A stretch of 64,000 nt of DNA from the NCBI GenBank assembly GCA_963803265.1, contig CAWDLZ010000012.1, positions 310,001 through 374,000 of the forward strand. The letters run 5' to 3'. A program made the position numbers and the translations under genes. The first letter of the stretch is position 1; each line of letters opens with the position of its first letter. The notes under the pieces are model-generated. The model was not told the DNA's origin. It worked only from the letters and a program-made list of their open reading frames with translations, and did no database searches. Below are positions 16,923 through 25,677 of this stretch, in pieces. This DNA is from CAIKMD01 sp963803265 (lineage in GTDB: Bacteria; Pseudomonadota; Alphaproteobacteria; ATCC43930; CGMCC-115725).

Positions 16923-17986
16923 CAGCGCAGCCCCCGATAATGGTTGAATTTCGACACCGGCGGCAGTCCGGTCACGATCTTCGACCAGCTGTCGCCCTCG
17001 TCGTCGCTGTAATAGATGTCGCCGTCGGTTGTCCCCGCGTAGAGCTCGAACGAACTGTCCCAGCTCATGATGGTGAGCGCTTCGAAATTGCCGCGCATCA
17101 CCGGCGGCAAGCCGCCGCTCAGCAGCTCCCAGCTTTGGCCGCCGTCGCGGCTGCGGGCGATCTTCGAATTGGCCGTATGCGTCTTGCGCCACGCGCCCGG
17201 CGTGTTGCGGGCGCCGGCGGTGAACATCAGGCTCTCGCGGCCCGGAACGGCGATCAAGGGATCGGGATAGCCGATCCGCATCGCGTAATTGGTCATCTGC
17301 TTCCAGTTCTCGCCGCCATCGATGGTGTGATAAATGCCGGCGCCGGTGCTGATATAGACCTTGTTCGTGTCGCTCTTGCAGATCACGATTCGGTGCACGT
17401 CCGCGTAAAAGCCGTGCTGGGCCTCCCACGTCTTGCCGCCGTCGCGGCTCTTCAACAGGCCGCCGACCTCGACGGCGGCGTAGATGATGTCGGGGTCCTG
17501 CGGATCGACGGCGATGAACTTCACGTGCGCGACGAAGGGCGGCGCGGGAAAGGTCCAATTCCCCTTGCCCGGCGCATCGCCGAGCGAATCGAGTTCCGAC
17601 CAATGCGCGCCCAGATCGTCGCTTCGGAAAAGACGGGCCGGTTCGGTGCCGCAATAGACGGTGGTTTTGCCGTTCGCGCGCGAATAGGTGAGCGAATAGA
17701 CGTCGTCGCTGCCGAGCCCGTCGCTGCGCTTCGCCCAGGACTTCCCGCCGTCCTCGCTGACCTGGACGCCGCCCTTATAGACGCCCGCGAAGGTGGTGCC
17801 GCTTTGGGGCTCCAGCTGGACCGAGCTGACATGCTGGCCCTCGAGCGCCTTTGAGGCGACCTTCCATTTCAAACGGTCCTGCCGATCGAGCGCGAATACG
17901 CCTCCGACCGTTCCGACGAGGAGCCGGCTCGCGGGTTCCGCGCCGACGAAGGTCATGGGACCACCATGTGAAAGGCATATAGACAT
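16922..17986 (-). CDS. BNR/Asp-box beta-propeller protein
   Basis: A 354-residue protein built of repeated Asp-box blades of the form S-x-D-x-G-x-x-W: VSEDGGKSW, RSDDLGAHW, SRDGGKTW, TIDGGENW, SRDGGQSW and YSDDEGDSW, about every 50-60 residues. It is a six- or seven-bladed sialidase/VPS10-type propeller. There is no signal peptide, so it is probably cytoplasmic. AGGAGG 8 nt upstream fixes the ATG at 17986. It is translationally coupled to the dioxygenase that follows. Propellers of this kind usually act as binding or scaffold domains; no catalytic set is recognised. Confidence 0.78.
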   Translation of the reverse strand: MSICLSHGGPMTFVGAEPASRLLVGTVGGVFALDRQDRLKWKVASKALEGQHVSSVQLEPQSGTTFAGVYKGGVQVSEDGGKSWAKRSDGLGSDDVYSLTYSRANGKTTVYCGTEPARLFRSDDLGAHWSELDSLGDAPGKGNWTFPAPPFVAHVKFIAVDPQDPDIIYAAVEVGGLLKSRDGGKTWEAQHGFYADVHRIVICKSDTNKVYISTGAGIYHTIDGGENWKQMTNYAMRIGYPDPLIAVPGRESLMFTAGARNTPGAWRKTHTANSKIARSRDGGQSWELLSGGLPPVMRGNFEALTIMSWDSSFELYAGTTDGDIYYSDDEGDSWSKIVTGLPPVSKFNHYRGLR

Positions 17987-17990
17987 GGGC

Positions 17991-18398
17991 TTATCCTCCT
18001 CTCGATTCCGTTGTCCGTCCGCTCGCGGGCGACTCCGCAAAGGCGACGCTGTCACGCGTTCCTTGGGCGACGCGCTCGTAGTCGGCCCGCTTCAGTCCCT
18101 TGGCGCCGTAGAAATTCGTGGCGGTCAGCTCCGCCCCGGAAAGATCGGCGCCGGTGAAATCGGCATAGTAGGCGTCGCACCACGTGAATTTGGATTCGCG
18201 CAAATCGGCGCCCCTGAGAGACGCCCAGGTCAAATCGGCGCCGCTGATGTCCACCGCGCGAAGATTGGCATCGCTCAAATCCGCGCCGACAAGACGGGCG
18301 CCGCTGAGATCGATCGCCTTCCGGGGCTCTCGCTTGCGCAGATCGTTGAACTCCGAGACCGAGCGCAAGAGCATTTCTACAAGCCGGTTGTCCGCCAT
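17991..18398 (-). CDS. Pentapeptide-repeat protein
   Basis: A 135-residue protein whose central part (about residues 27-100) is a run of pentapeptide repeats of A(D/N)LxX type: LSGARL, VGADLS, DANLRA, SGADLT, RGADLR, TGADLS, SGAELT. Such repeats form a right-handed quadrilateral beta-helix. Only about 14 repeats are present, so this is a small single-domain member, too short for a Qnr-type gyrase mimic. It lies 4 nt before the BNR gene start and 9 nt after the ATPase gene, and is inside the same operon. Function unknown. Confidence 0.75.
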   Translation of the reverse strand: MADNRLVEMLLRSVSEFNDLRKREPRKAIDLSGARLVGADLSDANLRAVDISGADLTWASLRGADLRESKFTWCDAYYADFTGADLSGAELTATNFYGAKGLKRADYERVAQGTRDSVAFAESPASGRTTESRGG

Positions 18399-18407
18399 TC
18401 TCCACCT

Positions 18408-19505
18408 CTAAGCGTGCCAGATTTTCACATGGGCCGGATTGACGCTCAACAGCAATCGCTGCCCCGCCTTTACCGGGAATTTCTTCGGCATGTCGAGCAG
18501 GAATTCGTTGCCGTCGCAGCGGACGCCGATCTCGTTTCTGTCGCCGAGATCGATCACGCTCGAGACGCTTGCCGCGAGATCGTTGACGCGCGGCGCGCGA
18601 TCCTCGGCGACGACTTCGAAATCCGCGGTGCGGATGGTCACGCGCACATCCCGCGCGGCATCGGCCTCTGCCGGAATCCGCGCGAGGTTGGGCTGGAGCT
18701 TGTGCCCGTCGCGGAGCATCACGTAGCGGGCGCCGTTCTCGCCCAGCCATTCTCCCCGGAAATCGATGATCGCCCCCAGGAAGCCGTGCACGAAGGGCGA
18801 AGCCGGACGCTCATAAACGTCGTCCGGCAGACCGATCTGCTCGATCGTGCCTTCGCGCATCACCGCGATCCTGTGCGCGAGCGTCATCGCCTCGACGCGG
18901 TCGTGGGTGACCAGAATGAACGTGCTGCCCAGTTCCTGTTGCAGGCGCTTCAGTTCGATCCGCATCTGCTGGCGGAGCGTGGCATCGAGGTTGCTTAGGG
19001 GCTCGTCCAGCAACAGGATGTCCGGCTCGTAAACGAGCGCGCGCGCGAGCGACAGGCGTTGCTGTTGCCCGCCGCTGAGCTGCGTCGCGCGGCGGTCCTT
19101 GAATTCGGCGAGGCCGACGAATTCGAGCGTCTTGTTGACGCGCGCCCGGATCTCCCGCTTGGGTGTCCGGCGGGCGATCAGCGGGAAGGCGACATGCTCC
19201 TCGACCGTCATATGCGGCCAGACGGCGAAAGACTGGAACACCATGCCCATATTGCGCCGCTCGGGCGGCAGGAAAATGCCGCGCTCGGCGTCGGCCACCG
19301 AACGATCCTTGATCTCGATCCGGCCAGTGTCCGAACGCTCGAGCCCCGCCAGCAGACGCAAAGTGGTGCTCTTGCCGCAGCCGCTCGCGCCGAGCAGCAC
19401 CAGGATTTCTCCCTGCCGCACGTCGAAACTCGTGCCCTTGAGGACCGGCACGATGCCATAACTCTTGCTGAGGTTATGAACGGTGAGCAGGGGCGGGCCC
19501 GACAT
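18408..19505 (-). CDS. ABC transporter ATP-binding protein (PotA/FbpC/UgpC type)
   Basis: A 365-residue ATPase with Walker A LGASGCGKST, signature LSGGQQQRLSLARAL, Walker B ILLLDEPLSNLD, and VTHDRVEAMT. The ~130-residue C-terminal extension is a TOBE/OB regulatory domain (about residues 240-365), as in Fe(III), polyamine and sugar importers. ATG 19505 lies 7 nt before the end of the panB-like gene, in an operon with the permease (21590) and receptor (23379). Note the usual Glu after D in the D-loop H-switch is HDRVEA rather than HDQxEA, a conservative change. It energises the importer. Confidence 0.87.
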   Translation of the reverse strand: MSGPPLLTVHNLSKSYGIVPVLKGTSFDVRQGEILVLLGASGCGKSTTLRLLAGLERSDTGRIEIKDRSVADAERGIFLPPERRNMGMVFQSFAVWPHMTVEEHVAFPLIARRTPKREIRARVNKTLEFVGLAEFKDRRATQLSGGQQQRLSLARALVYEPDILLLDEPLSNLDATLRQQMRIELKRLQQELGSTFILVTHDRVEAMTLAHRIAVMREGTIEQIGLPDDVYERPASPFVHGFLGAIIDFRGEWLGENGARYVMLRDGHKLQPNLARIPAEADAARDVRVTIRTADFEVVAEDRAPRVNDLAASVSSVIDLGDRNEIGVRCDGNEFLLDMPKKFPVKAGQRLLLSVNPAHVKIWHA

Positions 19506-19512
19506 CGCAATC

Positions 19513-20316
19513 CTATTCGTTCTGGTCGCGCCGCGAGCGCACGGGCTTGCCGGCGCGGACATCCTCGGCGAAGCTTTTCGCCGCTTCAAACATGGCGACA
19601 GCGACCGGGCCGTAATTGGCGCGTCTCTTGTCCAATTCGCCGACATTGAAGCCAAGCACGCGATGGCTGACGCCGATCACGCCGTCGCAATCGTCGCCGG
19701 CGCCAAATCCGGCAATCGTCGGCACCGGCACCGTCCTGGTGATCTCCGTCGCGAGCGACGCCGGGACGCCGGTGATCAGCAGAGAAAAGGCTCCCGCGTT
19801 GACCAGCGCGCGGGCGTCCTTCAGAATCAGCTCGCTTTGGATACGCGCGCCCTGGTCGCGGAAATCGCCGCTGCCAATCGACGCCATCGGCGTGAGCCCC
19901 ATATGCGCCATAACTGGAATGCCGGCCTTCACCACGGCTTCGACCGTGCTCGCGTAGCTGGCGCCGACTTCGAGCTTCACCGCCTGCGCCCCGGCCTCGG
20001 TGATGTAGCGGCCGGCATTGCGGACCGCCTCTTCCTTGCTGACCTGGTAGCTCATGAAGGGCAGATCGCCGACCACCATGGCGCGCTTCGTGCCGCGGAC
20101 GACGGAGCGGGTCATCTCGATCATCTCGTTCAGGGTGACGAAGACGCTGTCCTCGTAGCCGAGCAGATTCTGCGCGCCGCTGTCCCCCACCAGCATGATG
20201 TCGACATTGGCGCGGTCGATGAGCTGCGCCATCGTGAAATCATAGGCGGTCATCACCACGATCTTCTTCCTGTCGTGCCGCATCTGCTGGATGTCAGGTA
20301 TCGTCACTCTCGGCAT
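19513..20316 (-). CDS. panB: 3-methyl-2-oxobutanoate hydroxymethyltransferase-like (PanB family)
   Basis: A 267-residue TIM-barrel enzyme of the ketopantoate hydroxymethyltransferase family. Landmarks: IVVMTAYDFTMAQLID (residues 20-36), MLVGDSGAQNLLGYEDSV with the Mg-binding Asp of the VGDS motif, AVKLEVG near 120, and VMAHMGLTP. The canonical PanB makes ketopantoate for CoA synthesis. Here the second motif is GDSGAQNLLGY rather than GDSLGMVVQGH, and the gene lies inside an ABC-transporter catabolic operon without panC. A related aldol-type reaction in catabolism is therefore as likely as pantothenate synthesis. GGGGAG supports ATG 20316. Confidence 0.72.
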   Translation of the reverse strand: MPRVTIPDIQQMRHDRKKIVVMTAYDFTMAQLIDRANVDIMLVGDSGAQNLLGYEDSVFVTLNEMIEMTRSVVRGTKRAMVVGDLPFMSYQVSKEEAVRNAGRYITEAGAQAVKLEVGASYASTVEAVVKAGIPVMAHMGLTPMASIGSGDFRDQGARIQSELILKDARALVNAGAFSLLITGVPASLATEITRTVPVPTIAGFGAGDDCDGVIGVSHRVLGFNVGELDKRRANYGPVAVAMFEAAKSFAEDVRAGKPVRSRRDQNE

Positions 20317-20354
20317 GATGATCTCCCCGTGGCGGATTCTGGTGCTTCGGATGG

Positions 20355-21164
20355 CTAATCGCTTCCGCACCAGTATTGCGCCAACTGGTCCGTCGTGGCA
20401 AACCAGATGTCATCGCACGACAAGGCGTATCCGATCATTTCCTGGACGACCCAGGAATAGGCGGGCAGGCCGAACATGTGCGCGTGCGAGCTGAACTGGA
20501 AGCACAGCGGTTCGTAACGCGCCGCGCCGCGCAGCGCATCGATCTGGCCTTTGTAGAAGTCGAGGATTTCCTTGCAGCTTTTGACGCGGTCGCCCTGGAA
20601 GCCGATGAATTTCCGCTCGCTGTAATTCATGTAGCGCTGGATCGGGCAGTCGATGATGGTCTTGTCGCCGACGTGAACTCGCGCCGGCAAGTCGCCGAGA
20701 TCGTGATGGCTGTGCCAGACGAGCCCCTCCTCGGCCAATATCCTCACTGTGTTCTTGCTGGTCCTGCGACCGCTCGAGACCCAGCCGCGCGGCCGGAAGC
20801 CCGTCACGCTTTCGATCCGGTCCAGAGTGGCGCGGATGACGCAGCGCTCGTCCTCCTCCGTCATTTCCCATTGCCGATGGGATTGATCGTAGCCGTGCCC
20901 AGCCACATCGTGCCCGCGGCCCACGATCGCTTTCGCGAGATCGGGGAACAACTCGGCGACCATGCCGTTCAAGTGGCAGGTGACCTTCACCCCGACGCGG
21001 TCGAAGACTTCCAGCAGCCGCCAGGCGCCGGTCCTGGCGCCATATTCCTGGTAATAGCGCTCCTGATAGTCGGCCGCGGGTTCGGGCCACCATTCGACCG
21101 GGAAATGGAGCATGACGGCCAACCGCTTGTTCTGCGGAAAGGCGAGCTTCCATGGCGCACTCAT
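20355..21164 (-). CDS. Polysaccharide-deacetylase-fold hydrolase (PuuE/imidase-like)
   Basis: A 269-residue NodB-fold protein. The fold is shown by VMLHFPVEWW, the segment GRGHDVAGHGYDQSHRQW (a H-x-x-x-H metal pair, as in AGHGYDQSH), and the C-terminal SSHAHMFGLPAY. The opening and the GHG-YDQSH motif resemble the allantoinase PuuE and cyclic-imide hydrolase branch rather than peptidoglycan deacetylases, in keeping with a cytoplasmic protein without leader. GGAG 9 nt upstream favours ATG 21164 over ATG 21179. It follows a RidA gene, a combination often seen in cyclic amide or imine catabolism. Confidence 0.72.
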   Translation of the reverse strand: MSAPWKLAFPQNKRLAVMLHFPVEWWPEPAADYQERYYQEYGARTGAWRLLEVFDRVGVKVTCHLNGMVAELFPDLAKAIVGRGHDVAGHGYDQSHRQWEMTEEDERCVIRATLDRIESVTGFRPRGWVSSGRRTSKNTVRILAEEGLVWHSHHDLGDLPARVHVGDKTIIDCPIQRYMNYSERKFIGFQGDRVKSCKEILDFYKGQIDALRGAARYEPLCFQFSSHAHMFGLPAYSWVVQEMIGYALSCDDIWFATTDQLAQYWCGSD

Positions 21165-21181
21165 GCGGGTCAACTCCATGG

Positions 21182-21568
21182 TTAAATCGTGCTGGCGATC
21201 ACGTCGAGCTGCATGACGACCTTGCCCGGGAGCGGCAGCGGTACCACGTGGCGTGCCGGCCGGCTGTTCTCGTCCGGGAACATCTTGAGCCAGCTCTTGT
21301 TGACGAACTCGCGATCCGAGAAGTTCTTGAGATAGACGGTGATCTTCCCGATGGTGTCGAGGCTTCCGCCGGCCCCCTCCACGATCGTTTTCATCCTCTG
21401 GAAACCGCGCTCGATTTCCTCTTCGGGGGAGAGCGTCACCCCGTCGGGCAGACCGCTGATGCCAGAGATCACCGAAGGAAGAATGAGATTGCCGAGAACG
21501 ACGCAGGTCGGAATCGGGTTCCGGTGACCCTTGTCGTTTTCGAGCTGGACGGTTTTCCGCGCGGGCAT
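21182..21568 (-). CDS. RidA-family (YjgF/YER057c/UK114) protein
   Basis: A 128-residue protein of the RidA family, trimeric enamine/imine deaminases and related hydrolases. Seen: the family-type N-terminal block LILPSVISGISG, the ERGFQRMKTIVEGAGGSLDTIGKITVYL helix-strand signature, and a C-terminal RPARHVVPLPLPGKVVMQLDVIA, where Arg in RPARH corresponds to the deaminase Arg position (usually R-S/P-A/T-R/V). It lies between a permease gene and a deacetylase-fold hydrolase, which suggests handling of a reactive imine or hydrolysis of a nitrogenous substrate in this pathway. Confidence 0.82.
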   Translation of the reverse strand: MPARKTVQLENDKGHRNPIPTCVVLGNLILPSVISGISGLPDGVTLSPEEEIERGFQRMKTIVEGAGGSLDTIGKITVYLKNFSDREFVNKSWLKMFPDENSRPARHVVPLPLPGKVVMQLDVIASTI

Positions 21569-21589
21569 TGAATTCTCCTTTTCCTATGT

Positions 21590-23350
21590 TCAGCGGCTTT
21601 CGAGGTCGAGGCGAACGCCGAAACGCCGTGAAATCAGCGCCACGATCACCCCGAGACAACTGAGGATCACACCGATGATGGCCGCCGCCTGCGGTTCTCC
21701 GCCGAGCGAATAGGACAGCATCAGCAGCGAAAGCGGCTTCGTCGATCCGCTGCCGAGAAGGATGATCGTGCCGATGTCCTTGACGGCCGACATGAACACG
21801 ATCGCGAAGATGCTGACCAGCATCGGCGACATCAGCGGCAAGACGATGCGGCGGTAGCCGAACAGCCAGCGGGCGCCGCAGACTTTGCCGACCTGCTCCA
21901 ATTCCTCCGATATCTGAACGAGCGCCGTCTTCAGCATGTAGACGCCGATCGGCATCTCCTTGACGAGAAGGACGAGAACGAGAACGCCATAGGTGCCGTA
22001 GAGCGGATAAAAGGCCGGCACCGACAGCATGAGCGACAGAAAAGACAGGCCGAGGAGGATGCCCGGCACGGCCCAGGGCAGCCATACGAGGATGCCGAGG
22101 ATGTTCTTGTACCGGATCGAAGAACGCACGAGCGCATAAGCCAGCAGCGAATAAAAAATGACGCCGAGCCCCGCAACCAAGACGCCGAGAATGACCGAGT
22201 TCTGCAAGGCCGACAAAAAGTCCGGATCGTCGAGAACGCCGGCCCAATGGCTCAGCGTGAAGGGGTCCTGGATATTGAAGAAGCCGAACAGCTTCATGAA
22301 CGAGCCGAGGAGCAGGATCGCGCAGGGCAGGTAAATCGCGATCGCGATGGCGCCGATGAGCATCCCCGAGATGAGATATCGGCTCCTGCCGAGTTCCATG
22401 GGCCGGAACGAGGCGCCACGGCCCGAAATCGTCGCCACCTGCCGCTGGCTGACGACCCATTGGTAGAGGAGCGCGAGCAACAGCAGGATAGCGAGGAAAA
22501 CCGTGCTGAGCGCCATCGCCTGGGGATAATCCGGCGGATCGCTCTGAATAAGGTCGTAGATGCGCGTCGCATAGACATAGATGCCGACCCGCGTCCCGAG
22601 CAGTTGCTCAATCTCGAACGCTTCAAGGCCGCGGATAACCCCGGCGAGGAACACCGTCAGCAATGCCGGCGCCAGCATCGGTAGCAGCACCCGGCGGATC
22701 GTGTAGAACGGGCCGGCGCCGGAAATCCGCGCCGCTTCCTCCATCGACGCGTCCATCTGCCGCAGCGCCGGCATCAGCAGGATTGTCATCACCGGGACAA
22801 TAGTGGATGTGAGATGGACCCAGACGATTCCGGAAACGGAGTAGATGTTGAACGCGAGGCCGAACGGCTTCAGCAACTGATTGAGAAGCCCATAGTCGCG
22901 ACCGAGCAGGAGACCCCAGCTCAGCGCCAGCGGCAGCGGCGGCAGGAAGAAGCCGATCCACAAGGACAATTCCACGAACCGGCTGCCCGGCAGGCGAAAG
23001 CGTACCAGGAGCCACGCCATGACGAAGGCGATGACGATGCCGATTACGGACCGGATCGACAGAAGCAGGCTGTAGCCGACGGCGGAGAGCGTCAGCCGGT
23101 TGGTGAAGACCGCGATCCATCCGTCGAGGCCGAACTGCCATGGCTTCGTTTCGGCGGCGACATTGACGCTGTTGAAAAGGATGAAGACCACCGGCGTCAG
23201 GCTGACGGTGCCGACGGTCGCGACGAGCGCCATTCCTCCCCATGCCGGCCAGTGCGGTCGAACCCGGAAACGGCGCTCGGACCAAAGACTGTCAGCCAAG
23301 GCGAAACTTCGCCGGGGAGGATCTACTCTTGCCACGCCTCCCCACTTCAA
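21590..23350 (-). CDS. ABC transporter permease, fused two-domain (Fe(III)/polyamine FbpB type)
   Basis: A 586-residue inner-membrane protein with about 12 membrane spans in two homologous halves. Each half carries an EAA loop: MEEAARISGAGPFYTIRRV near residue 205 and LEQVGKVCGARWLFGYRRI near 500. This double permease architecture is typical of Fe(III) (FbpB/SfuB) and some polyamine importers. Start is uncertain: the frame opens at a TTG (23350) with no good ribosome-binding site, and a GTG at 23335 is also possible. It lies 28 nt from the receptor gene and belongs to one operon with the ATPase at 18408. Confidence 0.85.
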   Translation of the reverse strand: MKWGGVARVDPPRRSFALADSLWSERRFRVRPHWPAWGGMALVATVGTVSLTPVVFILFNSVNVAAETKPWQFGLDGWIAVFTNRLTLSAVGYSLLLSIRSVIGIVIAFVMAWLLVRFRLPGSRFVELSLWIGFFLPPLPLALSWGLLLGRDYGLLNQLLKPFGLAFNIYSVSGIVWVHLTSTIVPVMTILLMPALRQMDASMEEAARISGAGPFYTIRRVLLPMLAPALLTVFLAGVIRGLEAFEIEQLLGTRVGIYVYATRIYDLIQSDPPDYPQAMALSTVFLAILLLLALLYQWVVSQRQVATISGRGASFRPMELGRSRYLISGMLIGAIAIAIYLPCAILLLGSFMKLFGFFNIQDPFTLSHWAGVLDDPDFLSALQNSVILGVLVAGLGVIFYSLLAYALVRSSIRYKNILGILVWLPWAVPGILLGLSFLSLMLSVPAFYPLYGTYGVLVLVLLVKEMPIGVYMLKTALVQISEELEQVGKVCGARWLFGYRRIVLPLMSPMLVSIFAIVFMSAVKDIGTIILLGSGSTKPLSLLMLSYSLGGEPQAAAIIGVILSCLGVIVALISRRFGVRLDLESR

Positions 23351-23378
23351 ACCTCACGCCCAGACCAGGTCGTGCTTC

Positions 23379-24452
23379 TCAACGGCCGATCGCGTCAACC
23401 ACCTTCTGCGCGAGCGCGGCGTGATTCTCGACACTGAAATCCCAGCTGTAAGTGTCGAAATATTTGACCCCGGGCTTCGGCACGATGTAAGGAGGAACTC
23501 CATCGGTCGGGACATCCACGCGCCGGCTCGGCTCGCCGATCGCCGAGCTGAACAGCTTCTGCCCCTCCTGAGACGCGAACCAGTTTATGAACACGTCGGC
23601 CGCGTTGGGATGAGGCGCGCCCTCGCTCAACTGCACGACGCCGACGCTTCCCGCGGTATACGCCACGTCCTTGAGCTGGACGGTCTTGATCGGAAGGTCT
23701 TGCTTGCGGAACGGCTCGATGCCGCGCGCGACGGCGCCGATTCCGATGGCGTATTCGCCGCGCGCGATCCATTCGCCGAGCTGCTGATAATCGCGCGTGA
23801 AGGCAACCTTCTGGCCGACATAAAAGTCCTTGACGAATCCCGGGCCGAGAACCTGGTATAGATAGGCCGCCATGTTCAGTCCGGCGCCTTCGACGCGCGG
23901 ATCGAAAGCAGCGATCTTGCCGGCGTATTTCGGATTCAACAGATCCTTGGCCTCGACGAGCTCATTGTCCTTGATCTCGTTGCTGTTGATGATGATCCAT
24001 CCGTACAAGGAGGTTATCGTCTGCAACATGGAATTCTGCTTGGGGTCGTTGAACTTCAACTCGCCGTCCTGCCAGTATTTGCCCTCGGTGACTGTCGGCA
24101 AGACCAATTGCGATTTGATGGAAGCGAGACAGCCCTGTTTGTAGAGCGGCCCTTCGTTCCCGCCGATCGAGACGTCGAGCGTCATCCGATGGACCGCACA
24201 TTCCCGGCCCATCATCGCGTACATCTCGCTTGACTGAAGCGTGCGGAGGTCAACTTTGATCCCGTACTTTTTCTGGAACAGATCGTTGAGCCCGTCGCGG
24301 AACGACGGAAGACCGAAATTGGTCGCGACCACGACGGTCCCTTCCGCCTGAGCCTTGGCGACGATATCGCTCCATTCGTCCGCTGACGCAAATCGGGCTG
24401 GCGCCAGAACGGCGAGCGCGCACGCCAACAGTCGTATCGTATAAGCCTTCAT
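23379..24452 (-). CDS. Extracellular solute-binding protein family 1 (Fe(III)-type)
   Basis: A 357-residue periplasmic receptor with a signal peptide (RLLACALAVLAPARFASA, cleavage before DEWSD). Recognisable features: QAEGTVVVATNFGLP near residue 35, FQKKYGIKVDLRTLQSSEM, a DLLNPKYAGKIAAFDPR segment and GEYAIGIGAVARGIEP. The family (Fe(III), thiamine, phosphonate-like receptors) matches the fused permease next door. AGGAAG 4-9 nt before ATG 24452 fixes the start. It is the first gene of the operon running to 15301, so its ligand probably defines the pathway substrate. Confidence 0.83.
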   Translation of the reverse strand: MKAYTIRLLACALAVLAPARFASADEWSDIVAKAQAEGTVVVATNFGLPSFRDGLNDLFQKKYGIKVDLRTLQSSEMYAMMGRECAVHRMTLDVSIGGNEGPLYKQGCLASIKSQLVLPTVTEGKYWQDGELKFNDPKQNSMLQTITSLYGWIIINSNEIKDNELVEAKDLLNPKYAGKIAAFDPRVEGAGLNMAAYLYQVLGPGFVKDFYVGQKVAFTRDYQQLGEWIARGEYAIGIGAVARGIEPFRKQDLPIKTVQLKDVAYTAGSVGVVQLSEGAPHPNAADVFINWFASQEGQKLFSSAIGEPSRRVDVPTDGVPPYIVPKPGVKYFDTYSWDFSVENHAALAQKVVDAIGR

Positions 24453-24552
24453 AGCTTCCTGCCCATGGCGGCCGAGTGCCAAGCCGCTTTGTCATGCGCT
24501 CTCGGGACGAGGCGCCTTGTTACGTTCAGTCCATCAAAGTGCCGTGCGCTTG

Positions 24553-25677
24553 TCAATGGGACGGTTCGGGCTTTCCCGCCGGCGGCGAAGTTGGCCGGTT
24601 GAGGAAAATCGCCTGCCCGCGGCGGTATTGCGGCGGCGCGGGGGCGTCGAGGCCGAGTTGCCGCGCTGCCTCCCAGGTCCAATGCGGATTGAACAGGAAG
24701 GCGCGGGCGAGCGCGACCATGTCGGCCTGCCCGCTGCGCAGGATGTGTTCGGCCTGGTGCGGATCGGTGATCAGGCCGACCGCGACCGTGGCCAGGCCCG
24801 ATTGACGCCGCACCTCGGCCGCGAGCGCCGTATGGTAGCCGGGCCCGATATCGAATTTCTGGTTCGGCGACAGCCCGCCACTCGACACGTCGATGAAATC
24901 GCAACCGTGCGCTTTGAGGACCTTTGCGTATTCGACGGTTTGGACGAGATCCCAGCCGCCTTCGACGCCATCCGTGCCGGAGACGCGCACGCCGAGCGCT
25001 TTCGACGCCGGCCACGCGGCGCGCATCGCATCGAACACGTCGATGGGATAGCGCATGCGGCCCTCGAGATCGCCGCCGTAGCGATCGTTGCGGTGATTGC
25101 TGAGCGGCGACAGGAATTCGTGCAGCAGAAAGCCATGCGCGCTGTGGATTTCGATCGCATCGAAGCCGACGCGGTTGGCCCTGCGCGTCGCCTGGACAAA
25201 GGCGTTCTTGATGCGCGCAAGGCCGCTCTCGTCGAGCGTCTGCGGCATCGGGAATTTGAGATTGAAGGGGATCGGCGAGGGCGCGACCGTCTGCCAGCCG
25301 CCGTTCTCGATCGGCACGGCACCCATTCCTTCCCAGGGAATGTGGGTTGATCCTTTGCGGCCGGAATGCCCGAGCTGGAGGCCGATCTTCGAGGTGCCGT
25401 GGCGGCGGCAAAAATCGATGACCCGCGCCATGGCCTCCTCTTGGGCGTCGTTATAGAGGCCGGTGCAGGCGGTCGAGATTCGCCCTTCGGGCTCGACGCC
25501 CGTCACTTCCGTAAAGACGATCCCGGCGCCGCTCACGGCGAATTGTCCGAGATGCATGATGTGCCAGTCGCTCATCAAGCCCTCGACGGCTGAGAACTGT
25601 GACATCGGCGAGACCATGATGCGGTTGGCGAGCGTGAGCCCGCCGAGGCTGATCGGACTGAGGAGCTTGCTGGGCAT
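24553..25677 (-). CDS. NADH:flavin oxidoreductase, old yellow enzyme family (NamA/YqjM-like)
   Basis: A 374-residue FMN-dependent TIM-barrel oxidoreductase. Motifs: IMVSPMSQFSA (residues 20-30; the Pro-Met of the FMN site, with Cys of YqjM replaced by Ser-Gln), LQLGHSGRKGST near 100 (active-site HxGR), IEIHSAHGFLLHEFLSP near 175 and SNHRNDRYGG. The absence of C-terminal Fe-S cysteines places it in the short YqjM-type group rather than the 2,4-dienoyl-CoA reductase type. It lies 100 bp upstream of the receptor gene on the same strand. It probably reduces activated alkenes such as enoates or maleimides. Confidence 0.86.
   Translation of the reverse strand: MPSKLLSPISLGGLTLANRIMVSPMSQFSAVEGLMSDWHIMHLGQFAVSGAGIVFTEVTGVEPEGRISTACTGLYNDAQEEAMARVIDFCRRHGTSKIGLQLGHSGRKGSTHIPWEGMGAVPIENGGWQTVAPSPIPFNLKFPMPQTLDESGLARIKNAFVQATRRANRVGFDAIEIHSAHGFLLHEFLSPLSNHRNDRYGGDLEGRMRYPIDVFDAMRAAWPASKALGVRVSGTDGVEGGWDLVQTVEYAKVLKAHGCDFIDVSSGGLSPNQKFDIGPGYHTALAAEVRRQSGLATVAVGLITDPHQAEHILRSGQADMVALARAFLFNPHWTWEAARQLGLDAPAPPQYRRGQAIFLNRPTSPPAGKPEPSH

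Noticed and set aside
16922..17986. BNR protein as a secreted sialidase
   Set aside because: No signal peptide and no recognisable sialidase Arg triad or Glu/Tyr nucleophile pair.
17991..18398. Pentapeptide protein as a Qnr quinolone-resistance determinant
   Set aside because: Too short and lacking the loops of Qnr/MfpA; located in a catabolic operon.
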